A program made the translations under genes and the position numbers. Shown here in pieces: positions 16,450 to 24,240 of a stretch of 64,000 bases of DNA (its first letter is position 1; each line of letters begins with the position of its first letter). The notes under the pieces were generated by a model. The model saw nothing but the letters and a program-made list of their open reading frames with translations. It did not search any database and had not been told where the DNA came from. The DNA is from Glycomyces fuscus. GTDB lineage: Bacteria; Actinomycetota; Actinomycetes; Streptosporangiales; Streptosporangiaceae. The stretch covers positions 40,126-104,125 of the forward strand of contig NYMS01000011.1 of assembly GCA_002529455.1 (NCBI GenBank). Reading direction: 5' to 3'.

Positions 16450-17229
16450 ATGGCGAGCACTGTAGGGGCGCGGTCCGCGAAGCCCCGGTACCTCCAGATC
16501 GCGGACGACATCGAAGAGCAGATCAGAGCCGGGCGGCTGGCTCCTGCTGAGGAGATCCCGAGTGAGACCGCGCTGATGGAGCGCTACGGCGTCTCCTCGG
16601 GCACGGTCCGCAAGGCCGTGGCCCAGCTCCGCACGACCGGCCTGGTGGAGACCTACCAGGGCAAGGGCTCCTTCGTGAAGTCCCGGCCTCCGGTCACCCG
16701 CAAGTCCTCCGACCGTTTCCGGCGCTCACACCGCCGTGCGGGCAAGGCGGCCTACATCGCCGAGACCGAACAGGCCGGGGTCAAGCCCACCGTTCAGGTC
16801 CTCTCCATCGGGCCCGTTCCCGCTCCCGCCGAGATCGCTGAGCGCTTGGGCGTGGACGAGGGCGACAAGGTGCTTGCCCGCCGTCGCCTCTACTTCAGCG
16901 ACGGCACCCCCGCCGAGGAAGCGACCTCCTATCTGCCGTGGGGCGTGGCGCGGGACATCCCCGAACTCTTCGAGGAAAACCCCGGCGGTGGTGGCATCTA
17001 TGCCCGGCTGGAGGAACACGGGCACGAGTTCGCCGAGTACACCGAGACCGTGCGGGCGCGCCTGGCCACCAAGCAGGAGGCAAGTGCCCTGAGCCTGAGC
17101 CCCGGCTCCGCGATCATCCATCTGACGCGCAACGCCGTGACGACGGTCGGCCGTGTGGTGGAGGTGTGCGACACGATCATGGCCGCTGACCAGTTCGTGC
17201 TCGACTACCGCATCCCCGCCACGGACTGA
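16450..17229 (+). CDS. GntR-family regulator, HutC/UTRA subfamily (KorSA-like)
   Basis: A 259-aa protein. The winged helix domain covers residues 12-80 (PRYLQIADDIEEQIRAGRL, SETALMERYGVSSGTVRKAV, TYQGKGSFV). A UTRA ligand-binding domain covers about 105-255 (VLARRRLYFSDGTPAEEATSYLP, and SPGSAIIHLTRNAV). The start at 16450 follows AGAAGG and AGGAGG. HutC-type GntR proteins repress transfer genes in actinomycete integrative elements. The palindromes ACTCAT-N4-ATGAGT downstream of this gene are its likely operators. The ligand is unknown. Confidence 0.9.
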   Translation: MASTVGARSAKPRYLQIADDIEEQIRAGRLAPAEEIPSETALMERYGVSSGTVRKAVAQLRTTGLVETYQGKGSFVKSRPPVTRKSSDRFRRSHRRAGKAAYIAETEQAGVKPTVQVLSIGPVPAPAEIAERLGVDEGDKVLARRRLYFSDGTPAEEATSYLPWGVARDIPELFEENPGGGGIYARLEEHGHEFAEYTETVRARLATKQEASALSLSPGSAIIHLTRNAVTTVGRVVEVCDTIMAADQFVLDYRIPATD

Positions 17230-17279
17230 GGCATCCAGCTCCTGCCTCCTCGGGCAAGCTTCTGTGCTCCAAAAGGTTG

Positions 17280-17330
17280 ACTCATGTACATGAGTGAGGC
17301 AACCTAATCTCACAACTCATATAAATGAGT
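17280..17330. promoter_or_regulatory. two GntR-type operators (ACTCAT-N4-ATGAGT)
   Basis: Two sites with identical half-sites: ACTCAT-GTAC-ATGAGT (17280-17295, perfect palindrome) and ACTCAT-ATAA-ATGAGT (17315-17330), 35 bp apart centre to centre. The first overlaps a possible -35 element TTGACT (17277-17282). The second contains the ATG of the next small gene. This suggests the upstream GntR protein represses a leaderless promoter here. Confidence 0.65.
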
Positions 17331-17606
17331 GCATGTGACGAGCCTATGTATAGGGGATGTTCTGTGGTCCGTTGGTGTGAGCGGCGTGCTGGCCACCTGG
17401 CGAAGCGGCGCGCCACATGTCCCCCTGGAGCGTGCTTGGTGGATGCCGCCGTCTCTGAACCGAAGCGGTGCAGGTCCTGTCGTGGACGCGGACGCAAAAC
17501 CGTCCGCTCTCGGCGATTGGTAGTGCTGCGCTCCTCGACCACACGGGAACCGGCGACACGCGTCGTGGCGCGCACCGCGTGCCGGGGGACCGGTACGGAC
17601 TCCTGA
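17325..17606 (+). CDS. small Cys/Arg-rich protein (93 aa)
   Basis: The frame begins at the ATG inside the second operator, so translation would be leaderless. It contains CRSCRGRGRK (CxxCxGxG, as in a DnaJ-type zinc-binding half-site) and several other Cys (positions 4, 12, 18, 32, 36). The C-terminal half is basic. I do not recognise a family; a nucleic-acid-binding zinc protein is conceivable. Coding status rests on operator position and the CxxCxGxG motif. Confidence 0.45.
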   Translation: MSACDEPMYRGCSVVRWCERRAGHLAKRRATCPPGACLVDAAVSEPKRCRSCRGRGRKTVRSRRLVVLRSSTTREPATRVVARTACRGTGTDS

Positions 17607-17735
17607 CGCACAAGGGCGGAGAACGCTCCGGCCGGATGGCTACCGGTCATCGGAGCAACCGCCTACAGACAACTGACCCCCGCGACGCGGGCTAGGCATC
17701 CGGGGGCGCGGCCAACCTGAGGAAAGCAGGCTGAC

Positions 17736-18092
17736 GTGAGCGACCTTATCGCCCTGATTCGGGCTTGGGTGACTCTGATTCGACCGACACGACACGGCAG
17801 GCACCACCGCACCGGCCCCCGGCCCTACTACCTGCCCACACCAGCGCGGGTGGAGCTGTGGCCCGCACCGGACCCCATCGTGATGGACACGGGCGACCCC
17901 CGCGCCTACTCCCTCCAACGCGGCCCCTACACCCACCTGGAGAACCGGCGCCGCGCACAGCGGGCCGAACGGGACCGGCGGGGGATCGACCTGCTGGTGC
18001 AGATCGCGCGTTCGACTCCCGCCCTCGACGACATGGCCGAGTTGCGTGACCTGGTGCGCACAGCCATCGCGGTCGGCGCGGTGCGGCGATGA
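17736..18092 (+). CDS. small hypothetical protein (118 aa), coupled to next gene
   Basis: GTG start with GAGGAAAGCAGG upstream. The N-terminal 20 residues are amphipathic and hydrophobic (LIALIRAWVTLIRPTRHGRH). A Pro/Tyr segment and an Arg-rich helix (RRRAQRAERDRRG) follow. The stop overlaps the next ATG (ATGA). The arrangement parallels 8708-9067, including the GAAAGCAGGC leader. Function unknown. Confidence 0.6.
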   Translation: MSDLIALIRAWVTLIRPTRHGRHHRTGPRPYYLPTPARVELWPAPDPIVMDTGDPRAYSLQRGPYTHLENRRRAQRAERDRRGIDLLVQIARSTPALDDMAELRDLVRTAIAVGAVRR

Positions 18093-18520
18093 CCACCGAA
18101 TCCTCCACACCGATCGCCGACCGGGAGACCCTGACCGCCTGGGCAGGGGAACAGGGCGTGCGGGTGCGCGTCTCCGCCGAGGACTGGGACTCCATCACCT
18201 ACGAAGCCCTCTCCATCGGCCCGGACGGAACCCCGCTGGTGGAGCGGTACCGGTGCGTGCTGCCCGTGTCCCTCGCGCTGCGGCGTCTGCGGCTGACCTA
18301 CGTCGTCGGGCTCTGCCACGACGCGGGCGGGGCGGCGTGCAACCACGTCCGCCGGGTCGTGCCCCCGGTGCTCTCGGCCCCTGACAAGGCCGCCCGTCAT
18401 GACGTGGCGCTGGTCGCGGCGGCACTGGTGGAGTCCGAACGCCGGGCGGTGTGCGGGGCGACGGTGGACAACCTCACCGTCTACACCGTCCAGCGCGCCC
18501 AGGACTGGCAACCCTTCTGA
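18089..18520 (+). CDS. small hypothetical protein (143 aa)
   Basis: ATG overlaps the preceding stop. The sequence has a mixed alpha/beta look, two Cys in the segment LCHDAGGAACNHVRR and one further on (RRAVCGAT). No family is recognised. It is the last gene of the island before a cruciform-type repeat and tRNA-Ser, and is probably controlled by the KorSA-like regulator. Confidence 0.65.
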   Translation: MTTESSTPIADRETLTAWAGEQGVRVRVSAEDWDSITYEALSIGPDGTPLVERYRCVLPVSLALRRLRLTYVVGLCHDAGGAACNHVRRVVPPVLSAPDKAARHDVALVAAALVESERRAVCGATVDNLTVYTVQRAQDWQPF

Positions 18521-18548
18521 GGGGCCTTCCCACGGCGCTTCGTAAACC

Positions 18549-18598
18549 CCCGCGTGCCCTGATGTCTCTTCGAGACCACGGGGCCCAGGGCACGCGGG
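18549..18598. terminator. long inverted repeat (terminator or cruciform) near island end
   Basis: A 13-bp perfect outer stem (CCCGCGTGCCCTG with CAGGGCACGCGGG) encloses a second hairpin GTCTC-TTC-GAGAC. It lies 28 bp after the last small gene and before the tRNA, and probably terminates that unit. Confidence 0.6.
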
Positions 18599-18731
18599 CC
18601 CACTCCGGGCCGGGAACACCGAAGGCCGGTGGCTACCCGGGCTGTGTGCGACCAACGTGCCACGGGCCCGGACCACCGGCCCTCGCCGTGTTCCGTGGAA
18701 GGCTCCCACCTGGGGAAACTCCCTGGTTCTG

Positions 18732-18820
18732 CGGAGGGTGTGGGATTTGAACCCACGAAGTCCCGTCAAGGACTTGGTGCTTTTCAAGAGCACTGCACTC
18801 GGCCGCTATGCGAACCCTCC
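18732..18820 (-). tRNA. tRNA-Ser (anticodon TGA)
   Basis: An 89-nt class II tRNA. The acceptor is GGAGGGT/ACCCTCC with discriminator G. The anticodon arm is GTGCT-CTTGAAA-AGCAC, giving TGA. There is a long variable arm (AGTCC/GGGACT) and a T arm GTGGG-TTCAAAT-CCCAC. CCA is not encoded. Its 3' end faces the island and is duplicated in part at 11,759 and 10,228. Confidence 0.95.
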
Positions 18821-18953
18821 CCGCGGAGAGCGACTCTCCGCCCCGTCATGGTAGCCCACACCCCCGCGCTCGTGCGGCCCGCCCGGGAACCCGTTTCCCC
18901 TCCCGGGACACGGGGGTGGCGCCTCCAGGTTACTCGGCAGTAACATGGGGGCC

Positions 18954-19421
18954 ATGGCACACATGAACGCCGAGACGGCGGAGACGGTCAAGTCCGGCTT
19001 CCTGGCCGCGGTCCCCTTCGTCCGGACCCTCGGCCTGACCTTCACCGACCTGGACCACGGGCGCGCCGTCATGCGCCTGCCCGACAACGCCGACCACCAC
19101 AACCACGTCGGCGGCCCCCACGCGGGCGCCATGTTCACCCTGGCCGAGTCCGCCTCCGGGGCCGTCATCATCGCCACCTTCGGCGACCAGCTCGACCGGG
19201 CCGTGCCCCTGCCGACCACCTCCACGATCGACTTCCTCAGGATCGCGACGGGCGACCTGACCGCCGAGGCCGTCCTGGGCCGCCCGCGCGAGGAGATCGT
19301 CGCCGAGCTGGACGAGGGCAGGCGCCCCGAGTTCCCCGTCAACGTCGAACTGCGCACCGAGGACGGCACCGTCACCGGCCGCATGAGCATCACCTGGACC
19401 CTGCGCCCCAACCGCAAGTAG
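18954..19421 (+). CDS. hotdog-fold protein, DUF4442/PaaI-like thioesterase
   Basis: A 155-aa hotdog-fold protein. The central helix segment (HNHVGGPHAGAMFTLAESASG) resembles the HGG-A-L-A-E pattern of PaaI-type thioesterases, with Glu in the expected catalytic region. An acyl-CoA thioesterase activity is plausible but unproven. Starts at 18945, 18954 and 18963 are all possible; 18954 is chosen for the G-rich stretch just upstream. Confidence 0.8.
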   Translation: MAHMNAETAETVKSGFLAAVPFVRTLGLTFTDLDHGRAVMRLPDNADHHNHVGGPHAGAMFTLAESASGAVIIATFGDQLDRAVPLPTTSTIDFLRIATGDLTAEAVLGRPREEIVAELDEGRRPEFPVNVELRTEDGTVTGRMSITWTLRPNRK

Positions 19422-19679
19422 CGCACCCGGCGTCACATCCGCCACATCCGCCACGTTCCCGGTCGGGTTTGCCCGCCCCCACCGCTCGGCCGGAACCCTC
19501 CCCGGTTTCGGCCCCCTCGTCGGCCTCCGACCCCGTCCTCCGCGGGTCGGGCCCGTTCAGCGTCCCGTCGTGCCTTTCCCCTGGTCGGACCCCACTCGCG
19601 GGTTCGGCCGGAGGAAGGGCGAATGTCGTCGCCGCTGGGTACGTTGTCGGCAACGACAGCGCTACGAGGAGGCCTCACC

Positions 19680-20834
19680 GTGAAACTTCGAGTGGACCGC
19701 GACGCGTTCGCCGAGGCGGTCGCCTGGACGGCCCGGGCCCTTCCCACCCGGCCCGCCGTCCCGGTGCTCTCGGGGATCCGCATGGAGCTCTCCCCGGACG
19801 GCTCCTCCCTGCACCTGTCGGGTTTCGACTACGAGGTCTCCACCCGCGCCTCGGTGGAGGTCCTCTCCGAGGAGTCCGGCGCCGCCCTCGTCCCCGGCCG
19901 CCTCCTGGCCGAGATCGTGCGCAACCTGCCGTCCGGCTCGGTGCACATCGACAGCGACGGCCCCAAGCTGCGCGTCGTCGGCGGTGCGGCGCGCTTCACC
20001 CTCATCACCATGCCGCTGGAGGACTACCCCACCCTGCCCGGCATGCCCGGACGCATCGGCTCCGTCGCCTCGGACGCCTTCGCGGCGGCCGTGCGCCAGG
20101 TGACCCCGGCGGCCAGCCGCGACGACACCCTGCCCATGCTCACCGGCGCCTACCTCGACTTCAGCGGCGACACCCTGAGCCTGGTCGCCACCGACCGCTA
20201 CCGCATCGCCGTGCGCGAACTGTGGTGGAGCCCCGAGGACCAGGGCCTGGACGCGGCGGCCCTGGTGCCCGCGCGCACGCTGAGCGAGACCGTGCGCGGC
20301 CTGCTCGCCAAGTCCAACGTGGACATCGCCCTGGCCACGGCCGGCGGCGGGGAGGGCGGCGGCCTCTCCCCGGGCGAGGGCATGATCGGCTTCGAGAACG
20401 GCGAGCGCCGCACCACCGCCCGGCTGATCGACAGCGAGTTCGTCAAGTACGCCGCCTGGTTCCCCAAGGAGTTCTCCGCGCGCGCCGAGGTGGCCGTGAC
20501 GCCGCTGGCGGAGGCGGTCAAGCGCGTGGCGCTGGTCGCCGACCGCAACACCCCGCTGCGGCTGGCCTTCTCCGAGGGAGAGGTCGTGCTGGAGGCGGGC
20601 TCGGGCGAGGACGCCCAGGCCGTGGAGGCGATCGAGGTCGGCTACGAGGGCGAGCCCCTGCGGCTGGCCTTCCGCCCCGACTACCTCATGGACGGGCTGG
20701 CGGGCGTGGAGACCGACACCGCCTACCTCAACTTCACCGAGCCGACCAAACCCGCCGTGTTCACCGACGTGCCGGTCAAGGAGGGCGAGAACCCCTCCTT
20801 CCGCTACCTGGTTCAGCCTTTGCGGGTGTCCTGA
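19680..20834 (+). CDS. DNA polymerase III beta subunit (sliding clamp) paralogue
   Basis: A 384-aa beta clamp. Family features: KLRVDRDAFAEAVAWTARAL at the N-terminus, SGFDYEVSTRA, RFTLITMPLEDYP, DDTLPMLTGAYLDF, ATDRYRIAVREL, and the C-terminal FRYLVQPLR. It lies beside no dnaA or recF, so it is probably a second clamp rather than the canonical dnaN. The segment around residues 220-275 (AGGGEGGGLSPGEGMIGFENG, then EFVKYAAWFPKEFSA) departs from what I expect of dnaN. The GTG start gives the normal N-terminus. A cluster of DnaA boxes follows. Confidence 0.9.
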   Translation: MKLRVDRDAFAEAVAWTARALPTRPAVPVLSGIRMELSPDGSSLHLSGFDYEVSTRASVEVLSEESGAALVPGRLLAEIVRNLPSGSVHIDSDGPKLRVVGGAARFTLITMPLEDYPTLPGMPGRIGSVASDAFAAAVRQVTPAASRDDTLPMLTGAYLDFSGDTLSLVATDRYRIAVRELWWSPEDQGLDAAALVPARTLSETVRGLLAKSNVDIALATAGGGEGGGLSPGEGMIGFENGERRTTARLIDSEFVKYAAWFPKEFSARAEVAVTPLAEAVKRVALVADRNTPLRLAFSEGEVVLEAGSGEDAQAVEAIEVGYEGEPLRLAFRPDYLMDGLAGVETDTAYLNFTEPTKPAVFTDVPVKEGENPSFRYLVQPLRVS

Positions 20835-20871
20835 AAGGGGTTATGGCCCCTTTCTCTACCGGGCCGCCACG

Positions 20872-21029
20872 TTATCCACAGAGTTATCCACAGGACGTCC
20901 CCCTTCCTGTGGATAACCCCGGGTAATCACCCCCAGGAACGCCCGAACCGCCCCGGTTGAACCCCTGTATTTCCGCTCTGACATGGGAAAACAGCAATCG
21001 GGGCGGTTCTGTGTACAACCTGTGGACAA
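20872..21029. promoter_or_regulatory. cluster of DnaA boxes
   Basis: Perfect TTATCCACA at 20872-20880 and 20884-20892 (12-bp phasing). TGTGGATAA (reverse) at 20908-20916, near-match TGTGTACAA at 21010-21018, and TGTGGACAA (reverse TTGTCCACA, the actinomycete form) at 21021-21029. This gap lies between the clamp gene and the convergent DUF2786 gene. It could titrate DnaA or mark an origin-like site. No dnaA gene is visible. Confidence 0.75.
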
Positions 21030-21045
21030 CTTCGCGGAGAGAGGC

Positions 21046-21873
21046 CTACTCGCCCTCGTTCAGCACGGAAGAACCGCCGCTTCCCACCGGCGTGTCCAGT
21101 CCCAGCTCGGCCTGGCGCCCCCGCCGGTAGCCCGCCCGATATCCCGCCGCACTGTGCGTGCGCTCGGGCCGGTGCTTGCGCAACTGCGGGAACTGCTTCT
21201 GGAACTCCTCGCCCACCCGGTGCACGTCGTCCCGCAGCACCAGCTCCGCGCCGCGCCCGGAGTCCACGCTCTCCCCCGCTCCGCCGGAGCCGTCCGGGGA
21301 GGCCATCTCCTGCAGCCGCGCCCGGAACTCCCGGATGCGCTCGGCCACCGCCTGCCCGTAGGCGCGCACGAACGACCGGTAGTAGCGCTTGCGCTCGGTC
21401 TCCAGCTCCGAGCGCGTGTAGTTGCGCAGCTCCCGGATGTCGGCCACGTGCGACGAGCTCATGAACTTCGCCGACGCCTCCATCTGCATGGAGATCGACG
21501 GCAGCAGCATCCGCAGCGCGTCCAGCGCGCTCACCGTGCCCACGAGGATCATGACGCGTTCGGTGTTCTCGGAGTTGTTGCCCCGTACCGCGGACTGGCA
21601 GCCGTAGGCGGCGGAGATGTCGGCCAGCGCGCGCACCCGTGCCTTGCCGTGGCCGCCCACCCCCGAGACGGTGTAGTCCATGCGGCTGATCGCGTCCGGC
21701 TCCTCGCCCCTCTCGGCGCGGGCCTCGGCCTCCGCGATCGCGTGGCGGGTCATCAGCTCGGCGGCCTTGGCGGTGAACGCCTGGCTCTCGGCATCAGTAA
21801 CCGCGGGGTCCTCCGCCATGCGGAGGAGCCCGCGGACCCGCTCGACCATCTTCTGACGAGCAGATTCAGTCAT
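21046..21873 (-). CDS. DUF2786 domain protein
   Basis: A 275-aa protein beginning with the DUF2786 signature (VERVRGLLRMAEDPAVTDAE, then SQAFTAKAAELMTRHAI, residues 10-50). A helical middle domain and a charged C-terminus with RAGYRRGRQAELG follow. DUF2786 proteins are common in actinobacteria and phages and have no established function. The gene faces a DnaA-box cluster, and a 4-TM membrane protein gene lies 64 bp upstream on the same strand. Confidence 0.85.
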   Translation of the reverse strand: MTESARQKMVERVRGLLRMAEDPAVTDAESQAFTAKAAELMTRHAIAEAEARAERGEEPDAISRMDYTVSGVGGHGKARVRALADISAAYGCQSAVRGNNSENTERVMILVGTVSALDALRMLLPSISMQMEASAKFMSSSHVADIRELRNYTRSELETERKRYYRSFVRAYGQAVAERIREFRARLQEMASPDGSGGAGESVDSGRGAELVLRDDVHRVGEEFQKQFPQLRKHRPERTHSAAGYRAGYRRGRQAELGLDTPVGSGGSSVLNEGE

Positions 21874-21937
21874 CGGCGCCCGGTCGTCTCCCCTAGGTGA
21901 GTATCTGGCTTTCCACCATCGGCGGAAGATACCGAGC

Positions 21938-22357
21938 CTAGGCGTTCTTGTTGCCGACCACCATCGCGATGAGGCCGACGGTGATCCAGATCGCCGCCGC
22001 GACGAACAGCCCGCCGAACAGGCCGCCGATGATCGAGCCCGTGAAGATGCTGACGAGGGCGTACCCCGCACCGCCGATTCCGGCGGGCACGGCCGCGTAC
22101 CGGAACGGGTAGGTGGCGGCGTAGCGCTTGCCCCGGCGGTCGGCCTTGCGGCTCATCACGCCGCCCACGCCGCCGATCAGCGAGAAGAAGATCACCGCGG
22201 CGGTCAGCCCGGAGGGGATGGCGGCCAGGCCCGAGCCCAGGTTGAGGAGGAAGAAGAGGGCACCACCGGCGGCACCCCCCAGCACCGAGGTGGTCCAGGG
22301 CCAGATCATCGTCGCCGAGGCGACGGGAGTGAATGCGTTACCGCGCTCCAGCGTCAT
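21938..22357 (-). CDS. four-helix membrane protein (139 aa)
   Basis: Four hydrophobic segments, at about residues 18-36, 42-62, 88-108 and 112-136, with a basic cytoplasmic loop SRKADRRGKRY between the second and third. ATG 22357 is preferred over GTG 22363 because GGAG lies 8 bp before it. No family recognised. It probably shares a transcript with the DUF2786 gene. Confidence 0.75.
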   Translation of the reverse strand: MTLERGNAFTPVASATMIWPWTTSVLGGAAGGALFFLLNLGSGLAAIPSGLTAAVIFFSLIGGVGGVMSRKADRRGKRYAATYPFRYAAVPAGIGGAGYALVSIFTGSIIGGLFGGLFVAAAIWITVGLIAMVVGNKNA

Positions 22358-22553
22358 GTCCACTGCTCCAGTCGAATAGCGTGACGACCGCTCTTCGCCG
22401 GGCCGTCCCCTTCAGCATGCGGGGCCGGAGCCCGGAGCGCATCAGGGATCCGTCCCTGACATTCCCCCGAGGCCGCCCTCCGGCACCCTCCCCGGCTCCC
22501 GGGTCCGGTCCGGGGGACGGGTGCGCGAAAGGCCCCTGCACGGGGTCCAACGC

Positions 22554-23066
22554 TCAAACGGCCGGAGAAGTGCCCGGACCGTGGCCGTTCTTCGAGGAGG
22601 CCGCGGCCAGGTTCGCGTACAGGTGCGGCCACGCGGCGCGGAACGGCGGCAGCAGCGGGAGCGAGTCGGCGGAGTCCACCGGCACCCAGCGCACCTCCTT
22701 GCTCTCGGAGTTGCCCGGCCGGAAGGGCGTCAGCCCCGGCAGGCTCGCCATGAACGTGTCGTAGCGCCACACGGTCAGGTCCTGCTCGTGGACGCCCAGC
22801 AGGGTGTACCCGTCCAGGTCCCCCTCGACCTCCTCCTCGAACTCGCGCACGGCGGCCTCCAGGGGTGTCTCGTCCCGGTTGCGCGCGCCCCCGGGGATGC
22901 CCCAGGTGCCCCCCATGTGGGTCCAGCCCGCCCGGTGCTGGAGCAGCACATGGCCGGCCCCGGAGGCGTCGGTGGCGTACAGCAGCAGCCCCGCCGCGCC
23001 GTAGAGTCCCCACCTGCGGCTTCCGTCCGGCAGGCTCACCCAGCCGTTTCCGTCGCCCTCCAGCAT
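22554..23066 (-). CDS. NUDIX hydrolase
   Basis: A 170-aa NUDIX protein. The Nudix box is present: GGARNRDETPLEAAVREFEEEVEG has the GX5EX7REUXEE pattern, though the last position is V-E-G rather than the usual hydrophobic-Gly pair. Preceding strand motif: HVLLQHRAGWTHMGGTWGIPGG. It probably hydrolyses a nucleoside diphosphate derivative. The ATG at 23066 has GGAGG 5 bp upstream. Confidence 0.88.
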   Translation of the reverse strand: MLEGDGNGWVSLPDGSRRWGLYGAAGLLLYATDASGAGHVLLQHRAGWTHMGGTWGIPGGARNRDETPLEAAVREFEEEVEGDLDGYTLLGVHEQDLTVWRYDTFMASLPGLTPFRPGNSESKEVRWVPVDSADSLPLLPPFRAAWPHLYANLAAASSKNGHGPGTSPAV

Positions 23067-23934
23067 CACGTCCTCCAACTTCGCGCCCTCCGGGACCGCC
23101 GGTGCCGTCCGATCGCGGCATGCTCTCTAGCAACCTACGGCCCGGACCCCGGCTTCCGCAGCCCTCCGCCCGGTGTACGTGCCCGGTCCCACAGGGAGTT
23201 CACGGCCCACGGCGTACGTGCTCGGGACGCGGTGGCCGTCCGGGCGCGTCCGCCCCTTCGGGGGACGCGCCGGTCCGGGGGCGTTCCGCGCACCGCTGGA
23301 GAAAGAGCGCAAGAGGCCCGAAAGGCTTCGAAAGAGAACGCCCGCGGCGTCCGGGCCGCGGGCCTCCCGGGAGGGCGGCGCGATCGCGCCCCCCGAGGCC
23401 GGTGATTTCCCCGATTTCGGGGGGCGGGGGGAACGACCGGTTGACGTCCTTCGTTTCCCGGAAGGCCGGAAGGGGTGCGGCCTCCCGGCCCGCCGGAGGA
23501 CGTTTCCCCTGTTCGGCGCCCTGTCCTGTGCGCGGGGGTGCGCGGGGCACGGCGCCGTCGCACGCCACGTGAACGGGCTCTGACCGTCCGCAACCGGCCA
23601 ACCGCTGGCTTCGGCGGACCCCGCCGGTTAAGGATGGCGTGGCCCCCGGACCGCCTTCGCCACACCGATTTCGGCGCTGAAAGAAGACTGAAAGCGGAGT
23701 GGAAGAGGATCTCTCTAGTGTGGAACACGTTCGACGCGTTCGGACCCGCGAGAGGACGGCTTGCGGGTCCGGCAGAGTGCGACGTTCGTTGGACACATGC
23801 CACCCGTGGTGTGCTTTGAGGCGGAACCCGCCACGGGTGGCCAGTCCGCCGGAAGGCGGGTTCCCTTGATGCTTCGTAGACGACGTAGGGCTACCTTGCG
23901 GCTCTACGCGAGTGCCGTGAGAAGAGGAGTCCGA
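23067..23934. other. 868-bp intergenic region without a clear gene
   Basis: Several short frames on both strands lack ribosome binding sites and family features. The right half (about 23,650-23,930) is AT-richer and probably holds the promoter of the peptide gene at 23,935. A possible GAAC-ACGTTC element sits near 23,724. I see nothing else that can be supported. Confidence 0.5.
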
Positions 23935-24120
23935 GTGCCGAAGATGCTGACCATGGACGCGGAGTTCGAGGCGATCGTCGCCGGCGTCGCCCCCGAGGCG
24001 AAGGCGGTCCCCTACCAGGAGCCGAGCCCGGTCAACCCCGTGCCCGCTGAGACGAGCCCCGAGAAGGCCGCGCCCGCCGAGGCCGCGCCCGCCGAGGAGA
24101 AGCCCGCTCAGGAGGAGTAA
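23935..24120 (+). CDS. 61-aa Ala/Pro/Glu-rich peptide upstream of SARP regulator
   Basis: GTG start with GAGGAG 8 bp upstream. The product begins PKMLTMDAEFEAIVAGV, then carries a Pro/Ala/Glu-rich tail with short repeats (PAETSPEKAAPAEAAPAEEK). No signal peptide, Cys residues or obvious modification core. The gene ends just before a large stem-loop and an AfsR-like regulator. It may be a small partner or signal of that regulator, but this is speculation. Confidence 0.55.
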   Translation: MPKMLTMDAEFEAIVAGVAPEAKAVPYQEPSPVNPVPAETSPEKAAPAEAAPAEEKPAQEE

Positions 24121-24137
24121 CTCCTTTTCGGTGCAGT

Positions 24138-24188
24138 CCAACGGTGACTCCGAGTACCTGGGTGGAGGGGGGTACTCGGAGCCGTTGG
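24138..24188. terminator. 18-bp stem-loop between peptide gene and SARP gene
   Basis: An outer 7-bp stem (CCAACGG/CCGTTGG) and inner 11-bp stem (CTCCGAGTACC/GGTACTCGGAG), separated by a 3-nt bulge, have a 12-nt G-rich loop. It lies 17 bp after the peptide stop and 52 bp before the regulator start. It may be a terminator or attenuator. Confidence 0.7.
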
Positions 24189-24240
24189 CATGCCCGTATT
24201 CCCTATTTCGTGCGAATGGCCCTTGCTAGGGTTGCTGCTT

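Larger units (their letters stand above)
10228..18820. mobile_element. genomic island at tRNA-Ser 3' end, carrying Fic and DRT3-type defence genes
   Basis: The right end is an intact tRNA-Ser gene whose 3' end points into the island. Two partial copies of that 3' end (variable arm, T arm, acceptor) lie at 10,228 and 11,759, as expected for attachment-site copies. The inner DNA (12.2-15.9 kb) is clearly AT-richer than the chromosome. Cargo is a Fic protein, a two-RT operon, a NUDIX/GntR pair and small genes. No integrase, excisionase, replication or transfer gene is present, so it is either a decayed element or one that borrows recombinases. The exact left boundary (10,228 or 11,759) is uncertain. 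Confidence 0.65.

Noticed and set aside
10228..18820. Complete integrative conjugative element or prophage
   Set aside because: No integrase, replication initiator, FtsK/SpoIIIE-type transfer gene, capsid or terminase. Only control-type genes and cargo remain.
20872..21029. Chromosomal origin oriC
   Set aside because: Neither dnaA nor recF/gyrB is nearby, and the boxes lie after, not before, the clamp gene. Kept as a DnaA-box cluster only.
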